This document shows, one piece after another, positions 7,557 through 13,258 of a stretch of 14,017 nt of DNA. Every line of letters begins with the position of its first letter. Positions within the stretch are counted from its first letter, which is position 1. Origin of the DNA: Bacillota bacterium (GTDB taxonomy: Bacteria > Bacillota > Clostridia > Christensenellales > CAG-138); the NCBI GenBank assembly GCA_016288175.1, contig JAEEYN010000191.1:1-14017 (forward strand), given 5' to 3'. The position numbers were made by a program, and so were the translations under genes. The notes beneath the pieces are model-generated. The model did no database searches. It worked only from the letters and a program-made list of their open reading frames with translations, and was not told the origin of the DNA.

Positions 7557-8924
7557 TCAGCTTGAAAACCAGCCGCCGGAGGGCTCCGGAAGGCTGAGGG
7601 GATCATAGGCTTTCGCGCGGACGAGCTTCGTTTCCGCCGCGGCGTGGGGGCGGCTCATGAGGCCGTAGCGGAGCGCTTCCGGCGCGTGGTCGTTCCCATC
7701 GGCGGCGTCCTCGCGGTCGAGCCTGTCGAATTCGAGAAGGGGGAGCTGGCGGATCAGGTTCACGCAGCAGGGGAAGCACTGCCACATCGGCCTTTCACCG
7801 CCGCCCACGGCGTCCGGCACGGGGGCGAGGTATTCGCGGACGCGGTTCCAGCCGGCGATGCGGGAATTATCCGCCGGCGTCAGCGCAAGCCCCTTCGCCG
7901 CGAAGAGCTCCGCAAGGGTCTCGCCCTCGAAACCGCCGCCGGAGGAGAGGATCGCGCCGCGCTTCTGCCACATATCGGGCGAGGCGACGGTGTAGGCGAT
8001 TTTTTCACTGCCACTGCCGCCGCCGCTGAGCTCGAGCACCTTTTTCGCGACCTCGTCGGCGCGCATGAGGCGGACGTAGAGCTCGCGGTAGGTATAGACC
8101 CGCCCTTCGCCGTCGACGGCATGCCAGAGCACGCAGCAGGGGTCGTTGTAGCCCCAGTCCATCGAGCGGAAACGGCGCCATCCCGCGGGGATGGTGAATG
8201 GCTTCACAACGTGCTTTTCCCTCGAAAATTCGGGGAAATACTGCCCCTCGTGAACGTCCCAGTCGCCGTCGAGATGCGCCCGACGCAATTCCTCCGGCAG
8301 AGCCATGAGCTGGCGGATATAGCCGGGGTCGCTTTCGAGCAGGACCTTGTTGTCGTAGATGCGGGCGGGAATGAAAACATAGTCCTCCGGCCGCTCGCCT
8401 TCCGTATACTGCCTGTCGATGAAGAGCCGCTTCACCCAGGCGTGGCCGACGTTGCCGGGGTTGCAGGTGTAATACATCCTCGGCGAAAAATCCTTCCGCG
8501 TGGTGCGGTTGCAGGTCGTCAGGAAGCGCATCTGCTCCTCCGTGAAGTGCGTCGCCTCCTCGAGGCCGACAACGGCGTATTCCTGACCCTGGTATTGGTA
8601 AACGTCCTGCGCGGTATCGCAGTAGCCGAGCTTGAGCCGCGAGCCGTTCGGGAAAAGGAAGACGCGCTCCGTGCCGTTATAGCGCGCGATGCCGTAAAGC
8701 TCCTGCTGCAGCGGCACGATATGGTTCTCCCGAAGCTCCGGCAGCGTTCTTCGAAGGAGCAGAAGGCGGAGGTTCGGATAGCGCAGGGCGAGCAGCACGA
8801 ACTTCCGCCGCATTGCCCAGCTTTTCCCGCCGCCGCGCGCTCCGCCGTAAGCGATATGCCTTGCGCGCGCAAGGAAAAACTCGCGCTGACGCGGGTTCGG
8901 CTCGCCCCGTAAGATCAGTTTCAT
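7557..8924 (-). CDS. terL: Phage terminase large subunit
   Basis: Motor that cuts phage DNA and pumps it into the prohead. It is 455 residues from the ATG at 8922-8924, supported by AAAGGA 6 bases upstream; an open frame reaching 9071 lacks a ribosome site and family similarity. ATPase domain: Walker A 'YGGARGGGKS' (Lys34, Ser35) right after 'NPRQREFF', Walker B 'VVGLEEA' with Glu122/Glu123, and 'YTCNPGN' as the coupling-motif region. RNase H-like nuclease domain: 'SMDWGYNDP' with Asp256, 'ASPDMW', and 'NDHAPEALRYG' with Asp412. All expected catalytic residues are present, so the enzyme looks functional. It resembles the Terminase_6/PBSX-type families of Firmicutes phages. The upstream neighbour is a doubtful small ORF and the downstream neighbour is the portal gene. 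No small terminase is seen on the same strand. Confidence 0.93.
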   Translation of the reverse strand: MKLILRGEPNPRQREFFLARARHIAYGGARGGGKSWAMRRKFVLLALRYPNLRLLLLRRTLPELRENHIVPLQQELYGIARYNGTERVFLFPNGSRLKLGYCDTAQDVYQYQGQEYAVVGLEEATHFTEEQMRFLTTCNRTTRKDFSPRMYYTCNPGNVGHAWVKRLFIDRQYTEGERPEDYVFIPARIYDNKVLLESDPGYIRQLMALPEELRRAHLDGDWDVHEGQYFPEFSREKHVVKPFTIPAGWRRFRSMDWGYNDPCCVLWHAVDGEGRVYTYRELYVRLMRADEVAKKVLELSGGGSGSEKIAYTVASPDMWQKRGAILSSGGGFEGETLAELFAAKGLALTPADNSRIAGWNRVREYLAPVPDAVGGGERPMWQCFPCCVNLIRQLPLLEFDRLDREDAADGNDHAPEALRYGLMSRPHAAAETKLVRAKAYDPLSLPEPSGGWFSS

Positions 8925-8934
8925 AATAATCCTT

Positions 8935-9129
8935 TCAGGCGATGATAAAATTGTAAAGATTCGATCGGTTCCCGGTTTCCCGGGCAGCGGGACGCGGGGG
9001 AGGATCGTTTCCGATCCGGTAACTGGCTGAAATTCGCTCGATGCGCCGATGGATCTGATTCGGCCGCTCAAGGCGGCAAAGGGTGGCTTCGTCCGCGTCC
9101 CGCCCGCCGCAGAAAACCTGCGTTGGCAT
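8935..9129 (-). CDS. Small hypothetical protein ahead of terL
   Basis: An open frame of 64 codons between the minus-strand promoter near 9174 and terL, ending 10 bases before the terL start. The protein is basic and Arg-rich with no recognised domain ('CGGRDADEATLCRLERP', 'QIHRRIERISASYR'). The ATG at 9127-9129 has no visible Shine-Dalgarno sequence, which weakens the call. It stands where phages usually place a small terminase or HNH gene, but nothing in it shows such a function. It may be a leader ORF or non-coding 5' UTR. Confidence 0.33.
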   Translation of the reverse strand: MPTQVFCGGRDADEATLCRLERPNQIHRRIERISASYRIGNDPPPRPAARETGNRSNLYNFIIA

Positions 9130-9145
9130 TTGTATTAAGTTTTCA

Positions 9146-9165
9146 GGCAGGGCTTTTTCCCTGCC
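9146..9165. other. Hairpin GGCAGGG/CCCTGCC at the start of the terL-operon transcript
   Basis: Seven-base perfect arms (9146-9152 and 9159-9165) around CTTTTT. It lies about 10 bases downstream of the minus-strand -10 box at 9174-9179, so it would form at the extreme 5' end of the terL transcript. It lacks a clear U-run on the minus strand; a 5' stabilising or attenuating hairpin is possible. Confidence 0.45.
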
Positions 9166-9173
9166 CTAATTTA

Positions 9174-9206
9174 ATTATAACATTTCGGCTTTGCCCGGAA
9201 CAATCG
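9174..9206 (-). promoter_or_regulatory. Promoter for the terL-portal operon
   Basis: On the minus strand, TG-T-TATAAT (TATAAT at 9174-9179) forms an extended -10. A weak -35 TTGTTC lies 18 bases upstream. The start of transcription would fall near 9167, about 240 bases upstream of terL and 40 upstream of the small ORF at 9129. Confidence 0.6.
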
Positions 9207-9224
9207 CGAATTGAGCTTTATTGA

Positions 9225-9238
9225 TACAAATATTGGTA
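9225..9238. promoter_or_regulatory. Possible operator between divergent promoters
   Basis: TACAAATATTGGTA is an imperfect palindrome (6 of 7 base pairs match) in the region between the two divergent promoters at 9174 and 9315. Phage repressors bind sites of this kind, but no repressor gene is visible and the match is short. Confidence 0.2.
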
Positions 9239-9311
9239 CAGCGAGCCGCTTGACAGGAAAACTTTCGCGTGGTATCCGCGCCCGCGAGCACGGACGCCGC
9301 GGCGGAAAATA

Positions 9312-9320
9312 TGGTATAAT
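9312..9320 (+). promoter_or_regulatory. Extended -10 promoter for the small gene at 9353
   Basis: TG-G-TATAAT with TATAAT at 9315-9320 and no convincing -35 at the right distance (a TTGACA-like hexamer at 9250 is too far). It lies 33 bases before the ATG at 9353. Together with the minus-strand promoter at 9174 it makes this a divergent promoter region. Confidence 0.6.
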
Positions 9321-9352
9321 AGAATTAGGGTGGTGCGCCGGAAAGGAGCGCA

Positions 9353-9649
9353 ATGGAAGAAAAACACGCGGCGGAAACGCCGAAGTCCCCCGTGGAAAAG
9401 CCCCGCGGGAAACAGACCGCGAAGCAGGCGGGCAAACTCACCGCGAAGGCCGAAGAGAACCCGGAAAAGCTCAAAAAGCTTGCCCTCGGCGCGATCGTCG
9501 GGATGCTGAAGGACGAATCGCTCAAGCCCTCCGAAAGGCTGAGCGCCGCGAAAGCCATTCTCGATTATCTCGAAAAGCAACCGTCGGAGGACCCGGACGA
9601 AGCTCTCACCGTCATTTTCGAGAATCTGCCGGAAGGGTTCGCGGACTGA
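9353..9649 (+). CDS. Small charged protein, possibly related to phage small terminase
   Basis: 98 residues, with ATG 4 bases after AAAGGAG and an extended -10 promoter 33 bases upstream, so expression is well supported. The first 40 residues are Lys/Glu/Pro-rich and probably disordered ('KQTAKQAGKLTAKAEENPE'). The second half is helical: 'ALGAIVGMLKDESLK' then 'PSERLSAAKAILDYLEK', ending in acidic 'DPDEALTVIFENLPEGFAD'. The pattern 'S-x-R-x-x-A-A-x-x-I-L-D' is common in short proteins next to large terminases in Firmicutes phages and fits a small terminase or terminase-associated helical repeat, but no helix-turn-helix is obvious. It is transcribed away from terL, unlike a usual terS-terL pair. 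The function is therefore an inference; the gene itself is likely real. Confidence 0.7.
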   Translation: MEEKHAAETPKSPVEKPRGKQTAKQAGKLTAKAEENPEKLKKLALGAIVGMLKDESLKPSERLSAAKAILDYLEKQPSEDPDEALTVIFENLPEGFAD

Positions 9650-9754
9650 CCCGGCAGGCGGGCAGCGGCGAAGCGCGATTCATTGACGGACCGGACTTCG
9701 GCTCATGTCAGAGCGCCCGCAGGGGCGGAACAAAACTACACCACAAACAGCAAA

Positions 9755-9790
9755 GCCCGGAACCGAACGGAACCGGGCAATTTTATTTCA
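9755..9790. terminator. Terminator stem GCCCGG/CCGGGC, copy A, likely bidirectional
   Basis: Arms at 9755-9760 and 9773-9778 enclose CCG/CGG pairing. On the plus strand it is followed by AATTTTATTTC, so it can end transcripts of the gene at 9353-9649. On the minus strand it is followed by TTTGCTGTTT. It is carried within the 189-bp repeat. Confidence 0.6.
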
Positions 9791-9805
9791 AAAGGTTTTG
9801 ATTTT

Positions 9806-9917
9806 TCACAGCGGGCGTTGGAGGTACTCTTCCCGCGTGATTTCAAGCAGCGTAATGCCGTTCTCTTCGCCGATCTCCCTGAAGAGCGCGGCGCGGTGGA
9901 TGGCGAGCGCCGCCTTT
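9806..9917 (-). pseudogene. Duplicated 3' end of the DUF2156-GNAT acetyltransferase gene
   Basis: Encodes the same C-terminal residues (about 439-475) as the intact gene at 11292-12719, including the terminal 'EYLQRPL' and stop. It has no start, no ribosome site and no upstream part of the gene; at 9918 the match breaks into AT-rich unrelated DNA. It is a truncated relic, not an expressed gene. The near identity to the intact copy points to recent duplication or gene conversion. Confidence 0.85.
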
Positions 9918-9950
9918 TCAGAGCCCCTTTTAGCTATAGAAGTATAACTC

Positions 9951-9978
9951 TTGACAATAAAAAAACTAAGCATATAAT
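9951..9978 (+). promoter_or_regulatory. Consensus sigma-A promoter of the AT-rich cassette
   Basis: Perfect TTGACA (9951-9956), 16-base spacer, perfect TATAAT (9973-9978). It reads into the AT-rich segment on the plus strand, with a leader of nearly 150 bases before the first gene start at 10133. Confidence 0.8.
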
Positions 9979-9984
9979 ATCATA

Positions 9985-10132
9985 TAGATGAAGCTGTATC
10001 GACGCTAGAAATTTTTGTGTCTGCGTACAGAAAAACTAAATAGCTTCTTTTAAGAGAGGAGGAAATGTAAAATCGCAAATAAAACTCAGTATACAACAGT
10101 ATTCTTGTTTATGAAAGGAAAGGAACAAAACT
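9985..10132 (+). other. Long AT-rich leader with possible RNA structure and a start-stop codon pair
   Basis: This stretch follows the consensus promoter and holds no gene of useful length. GAAG (9990-9993) can pair with CTTC (10044-10047), and CTGTA (9994-9998) with TACAG (10026-10030), followed by TTTT. A strong AGGAGG at 10057-10062 leads directly into ATG-TAA (10065-10070), a start followed at once by a stop, so it may be the remnant of a lost gene start. A six-codon frame begins at 9988 without a ribosome site. Confidence 0.35.
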
Positions 10133-10388
10133 ATGAAAAAACTGATTTCGATTATTATTACTTTATGATCTTTATACGCTTATGTTCACTACCTGTACAC
10201 ACTCAGGTGTAGCGTCAGAGTACAGTATAAACTATCATCTTGTTACATGTTCACTGTGCGGTAATGTACAGCAGAAACCACATATATGGATATACTATTC
10301 AACTTACAAGAATTGCAGTGTGTGTAACTGTATTGTTCCTTTGTCTATGGCATCCAAGCAACTGCAGGCGGATTGCTTTGTCAAATAG
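10133..10388 (+). pseudogene. Frameshifted small secreted Cys-rich protein
   Basis: The ATG at 10133 is preceded by AAAGGA at a good distance and starts a typical signal peptide (MKKLISIIITL), but a TGA at 10166 ends it after 11 codons. A different frame, open from 10146, continues through 'YDLYTLMFTTCTHSG' to a TAG at 10386-10388. This second part has paired cysteines and histidines: 'TCTHSG', 'YHLVTCSLCGNV', 'KPHIW', 'NCSVCNCIVP'. That His/CxxC layout resembles small secreted Firmicutes proteins with a zinc-ribbon-like repeat, the name being inferred from pattern only. One indel between about 10146 and 10166 would join the two frames into a protein of roughly 85 residues. Either the gene is broken, or the sequence has an error, or an internal ATG at 10182 is used without a signal peptide. 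Confidence 0.6.
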
Positions 10389-10407
10389 AATCGCTTTTTG
10401 CAATAAT
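10378..10407 (+). promoter_or_regulatory. Probable promoter of the small lipoprotein gene
   Basis: TTGTCA (10378-10383), 18-base spacer, AATAAT (10402-10407): five of six matches in each hexamer. It overlaps the stop of the preceding frame and lies about 47 bases before the ATG at 10455. Confidence 0.45.
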
Positions 10408-10454
10408 TCGCCGTGGTTGCGGTCATAGCTGATTTTATGTAGGAGGTGTCAATA

Positions 10455-11036
10455 ATGAAAAAACAGTTTTTGCTGATTTTGCTTTCCCTGCTGCTGGTAT
10501 CCGCCTGCGGGCAGGTCAAAGAAAACCAAACAATGGATAACTCGAATGGAAACGGCGGGGGGGTCAGTTCTGCGCAGCCCGACGGAAGCGAGCTGAATAC
10601 GGAGGAGCAGAAGGATCGAATCAGCCGGGATGAGGCAATTAGAATCATAGAAACACTGACGGAGCTGCATGCCGGTCAGTACGTTGGAAACAACGATACC
10701 CTTGGGTTGAAGTTGTCCGATACAGTCGCGGCGGAGCTTGAACAGCGGCGCAGCGGCGTGACAGAAGCGGAAAACAGGATCGGAGCGCATTTCGTTTCCG
10801 CGAAAGCGGAAGCGGATATAGTTGGCGTTGAACAGACCGACGAAGGTTTTTTGATCCGTTTTACGGAAAAATATGAGATTTCGTACAGATATCCGGACTC
10901 ATCAACGGATAATATCTACAGAGAAGGGATACAGCACACAGCCGTCGTAGCCTTCGACGGGACCGTCGTTTCCGACATATTTAATGAGGAATACTCGACA
11001 GGGTTCAACAACTCAACCGAACTTCCGGATTGTTGA
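10455..11036 (+). CDS. Small lipoprotein of unknown function
   Basis: 193 residues from the ATG at 10455, which follows AGGAGG (10441-10446) by 8 bases; a GTG at 10446 would overlap that site and is not preferred. The signal peptide has a hydrophobic core and lipobox 'VSAC' with lipidation Cys18. A low-complexity Asn/Gly/Ser linker follows to about residue 55, then a folded region. Within it 'SRDEAIRIIETLTEL' looks helical, while 'FLIRFTEKYEISYRYPD', 'HTAVVAFDGTVVSDIFNEEY' and 'STGFNNS' suggest beta-strands. The ending is reminiscent of the small N-terminal domain found before amidase-like domains in Firmicutes secreted proteins, but no amidase domain is present and I do not assign a function. 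It lies on the strand opposite to the surrounding chromosomal genes, in AT-richer DNA, which suggests transfer together with the upstream pseudogene. Confidence 0.85.
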   Translation: MKKQFLLILLSLLLVSACGQVKENQTMDNSNGNGGGVSSAQPDGSELNTEEQKDRISRDEAIRIIETLTELHAGQYVGNNDTLGLKLSDTVAAELEQRRSGVTEAENRIGAHFVSAKAEADIVGVEQTDEGFLIRFTEKYEISYRYPDSSTDNIYREGIQHTAVVAFDGTVVSDIFNEEYSTGFNNSTELPDC

Positions 11037-11087
11037 ACATCCCACGCGGCAACAGGAGCAATGCCGATAGCATTCAAGGACCACGTT

Positions 11088-11184
11088 GCAATTTAAACAG
11101 CCTACAAGGCATTGGAGAGCTTTGATTGGCGTAGGCATTCGTCGACGGCGCCGTTCCGGCGGATGATAAAGAAAAGCTCCGGAT
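11088..11184 (-). pseudogene. Diverged internal fragment of a second DUF2156 gene
   Basis: 11114-11184 aligns without gaps to 11850-11920 of the intact acetyltransferase gene, with 56 of 71 bases identical by my count (about 79%). On the minus strand it encodes 'NPELFFIIRR' and 'DECLRQSKLSN', against 'HPELLFINRQ' and 'DEGLRQSKLSY' in the intact protein. It then shifts frame and hits TAG, although 'PCRLFK' (intact: PCRLLK) continues in another frame. The level of divergence is far greater than for the 189-bp repeat, so this is a remnant of a separate paralog, not of the recent duplication. Confidence 0.75.
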
Positions 11185-11214
11185 TAGAGGCCTCATCCGC
11201 CCGAAAGCATGCGA

Positions 11215-11403
11215 AACAAAACTACACCACAAACAGCAAAGCCCGGAACCGAACGGAACCGGGCAATTTAATTTCAAAAGGTTTTGATTTTTCACAGCGG
11301 GCGTTGGAGGTACTCTTCCCGCGTGATTTCAAGCAGCGTAATGCCGTTCTCTTCGCCAATCTCCCTGAAGAGCGCGGCGCGGTGGATTGCGAGCGCCGCC
11401 TTT
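11215..11403. repeat. 189-bp direct repeat, copy B (resident copy)
   Basis: Partner of 9729-9917. Here the repeat is continuous with the full-length acetyltransferase gene, so this is the original position of its 3' end and terminator. The sequence between the copies (about 1.3 kb) is mostly AT-rich and of different character. Confidence 0.95.
11229..11264 (-). terminator. Terminator of the iscS-iscU-acetyltransferase operon
   Basis: Arms GCCCGG (11241-11246) and CCGGGC (11259-11264) lie 28 bases after the acetyltransferase stop and are followed on the minus strand by TTTGCTGTTTG. The duplicate copy at 9755-9778 has the same stem. Confidence 0.6.
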
Positions 11404-12719
11404 CGGGTCGGCTCAAAACAGTTGAAGAGGGCGGGGATACCGTCCACGGTGAACGCCCTCCTAAGGAGCAGCTCAAGGCCCTGCTTTCCGTAGCCTTTGC
11501 CGCGCTCCGAGGCGCGGATGACGACGCCGATCTCCCATCGGTCGGGCTCGGAAACGTGATGGTAGTTCACGTACCCGACGAACGTTCCGTCCGCTTTTCT
11601 TTGGAGATACGCGAAAAAGCGTTCCGGCGTTTTGCCCACCCATTCGGAAAACCAGCGTTCGCGCTCCGCTTCCGGGAAGGGGATGCAGCCGTCCGGCGGG
11701 AACCATGGCGCGTTATAGGCCATCGTTTCGGGGTCGGAAAGCAGTTCGGCGTAAAAACCGAGCTCGCCCTCTTTCGGGACATAAAGGCCGAGCTCATCGG
11801 AAAAACCGAAATCGAGACTGCATTTTTTGAGCAGCCTGCAGGGCTTGTAGGAGAGCTTCGACTGGCGCAGGCCCTCGTCGCCGGTGTCGTCCTGGCGGTT
11901 GATGAAAAGGAGCTCCGGATGCTCGTCCTTCATCTGCTCCGCATAGCTCATCGCGAGGAACTGGAACGCGCCGTGATAATCGGTCAGGGCCTTTTCAACG
12001 CTGACGTGGAGCGTATCGCCGATGGCCTCGCCGACGGTCAAGCCGGCGACCTCGCCGTTCACCGTGAGCACGCCGCCCGAAACGCCGAGCTTATCGAAGA
12101 GGCGCAGCAGCTCCTCCGAGCGGATGAGATCTTCCTCCGACATGGCGTTGCCCTTGTCCATCTCCGCGTGATGGCGGCGCAGAAACGCGATCGCTGCCTC
12201 GCGGTTTTCGGCGGAAAGGGGCGCGTAGGCATGGTCGGGGTTCTCGCGCAGGAAGCGGTTGACGTGGTTGCGGTGCGCGTGCAGCGCTTTGCCGGGGTAG
12301 CCGAGAAAATTCCCGATGGGGTAGAGATAATCCGGGTCGGTAGAATCCGGATCGACGGCGGCGCCGCGGCCTACGGCGGTGATGAGCTTTTCAACGTATT
12401 CCTCCGGCACGGTGGAAAAGCGGAGGGGGATATTCCTTTCCCGCGCGTCGGCGATGACGGCGCGGACGGCGGCGGCGAAATCGCCGTTCCCGACGGGAAG
12501 GGAATAATAAAGCCCCTGTCCGTCCGGCGGCAGATGCGGGTCCACGACGCCGGCGCAGCAAACGAGCATGCCGTTCGTAACGGCGGCGCGGACGCGGTAG
12601 AATTCACGCCACATGAAAAGGCAGGCGACGGCATAATCGCAGAGCCGCACGTCGCCCGCAGTGAGTTTTTCGCGGTTCTCAACGAGAAGATCCGCGGTTA
12701 TTGGCTGAAAATCAAGCAT
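11292..12719 (-). CDS. DUF2156 - GNAT fusion acyltransferase
   Basis: 475 residues with two acyltransferase-like halves. Residues about 1-300 match DUF2156 (a GNAT-fold family related to the C-terminal domain of lysyl-phosphatidylglycerol synthase): 'DYAVACLFMWREFY', 'YSLPVGNG', 'FLGYPGKALHAHRNHVNRF', 'SVEKALTDYHGAFQFL', 'RQSKLSYKPCRLLKK'. Residues about 305-475 form a second, standard GNAT domain with the acetyl-CoA pyrophosphate loop 'RGKGYGKQG' near 403-411, preceded by 'WEIGVVIRASE' and followed by 'FNCFEPTRKAALAIHRAA', as in RimJ/RimL-type N-acetyltransferases. The substrate is unknown. The gene starts 9 bases after the iscU stop with a poor ribosome site, so it is probably translationally coupled to iscU. 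A frameshift is not needed to explain the fusion. Its 3' end and a diverged internal part are duplicated to the left. Confidence 0.88.
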   Translation of the reverse strand: MLDFQPITADLLVENREKLTAGDVRLCDYAVACLFMWREFYRVRAAVTNGMLVCCAGVVDPHLPPDGQGLYYSLPVGNGDFAAAVRAVIADARERNIPLRFSTVPEEYVEKLITAVGRGAAVDPDSTDPDYLYPIGNFLGYPGKALHAHRNHVNRFLRENPDHAYAPLSAENREAAIAFLRRHHAEMDKGNAMSEEDLIRSEELLRLFDKLGVSGGVLTVNGEVAGLTVGEAIGDTLHVSVEKALTDYHGAFQFLAMSYAEQMKDEHPELLFINRQDDTGDEGLRQSKLSYKPCRLLKKCSLDFGFSDELGLYVPKEGELGFYAELLSDPETMAYNAPWFPPDGCIPFPEAERERWFSEWVGKTPERFFAYLQRKADGTFVGYVNYHHVSEPDRWEIGVVIRASERGKGYGKQGLELLLRRAFTVDGIPALFNCFEPTRKAALAIHRAALFREIGEENGITLLEITREEYLQRPL

Positions 12720-12728
12720 AAAAACGGC

Positions 12729-13169
12729 TTACTCGGCCTTCTGCTCCTCGCTTTCGTGATCGTGGCCGCAGCTGACACAGTTGCATTCCTCGGCCTTGCC
12801 CTCCTTGCGGGCATAGTAGTTGTCGATCGCGGCGCGGACGGCTTCCTCCGCGAGAACGGAGCAGTGCAGCTTTGCCGGGGGCAGACCCTCGAGCGCCTCC
12901 ACGACGGCGGAGTTGGTGAGCTTCAGAGCCTCGTCGATGGATTTGCCCTTGATGAGCTCGGTCGCCATGCTGCTCGTCGCAACGGCGGCGCCGCAGCCGA
13001 AGGTCTTGAAGCCGACGTCCTCAATGATGCCGTCGTCGTTGACCTTCAGAAACATCTGCATGATGTCACCGCACTTCGCGTTGCCGACCATGCCTACGCC
13101 GTTTGCGCCTTCGACCTCGCCCATGTTGCGGGGATGTGCGAAATGATCCATAACTTTTTCGGTGTACAT
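12729..13169 (-). CDS. iscU: Iron-sulfur cluster scaffold protein IscU/NifU N-terminal type
   Basis: Scaffold on which [2Fe-2S]/[4Fe-4S] clusters are built with sulfur from the cysteine desulfurase encoded just upstream. It has 146 residues from the ATG at 13167-13169, which has AGGAGG 8 bases upstream; the longer open frame to 13271 runs back over the iscS stop and lacks a ribosome site. The three cluster ligands are present: Cys33 in 'NAKCGD' with Asp35, Cys59 in 'TFGCGAA', and Cys103 in 'AKLHCSVLAEEA'. 'HFAHPRNMGE' is the usual N-terminal signature. After the IscU core there is an extra tail 'EECNCVSCGHDHESEEQ' with three Cys and two His, which could bind metal and is not needed for the core fold. 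The gene order iscS-iscU is standard for Clostridia; mnmA often follows, but here a DUF2156-GNAT gene does. Confidence 0.95.
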   Translation of the reverse strand: MYTEKVMDHFAHPRNMGEVEGANGVGMVGNAKCGDIMQMFLKVNDDGIIEDVGFKTFGCGAAVATSSMATELIKGKSIDEALKLTNSAVVEALEGLPPAKLHCSVLAEEAVRAAIDNYYARKEGKAEECNCVSCGHDHESEEQKAE

Positions 13170-13258
13170 ATTTAAAACCTCCTGTGTCTTGGTTGAGTGT
13201 GTGTTCGTGGATTGTTTTACTCCGGCCTCTTGCCGCCGGTTGGTTTTCTCCGGGTTTA
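13170..13258 (-). other. iscS-iscU intergenic spacer with small hairpin
   Basis: An 89-base gap between the two Fe-S genes on the minus strand. It contains CCGGC...GCCGG arms and the AGGAGG site for iscU but no convincing promoter or U-tract, so co-transcription is expected; the hairpin may mark a processing site. Confidence 0.3.

Larger units (their letters stand above)
9729..9917. repeat. 189-bp direct repeat, copy A
   Basis: Matches 11215-11403 at a constant offset of 1486 bases with 3 differences seen (at 9784, 9872 and 9902), about 98% identity. It contains the terminator stem and the last 37 codons of the acetyltransferase gene that is intact at the other copy. The match stops sharply at both ends. 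Confidence 0.95.

Noticed and set aside
9250..9255. TTGACA-like hexamer as -35 for the gene at 9353
   Set aside because: It lies 59 bases before the TATAAT at 9315, far too distant; no matching -10 is found 16-18 bases after it.
10410..10422. CGTGGTTGCGGT shared with the acetyltransferase gene at 12263-12274, as another relic
   Set aside because: Only 12 bases match, the flanks do not align, and the position is out of order with the other fragments. Probably chance.
11112..13175. Plus-strand open frame of 687 codons opposite the acetyltransferase and iscU genes
   Set aside because: Same reason: antisense to two well-supported genes, low-complexity composition and no start signal. Similar shadows at 291-1565, 4427-5599, 6255-7379 and 7644-8912 were also dropped.
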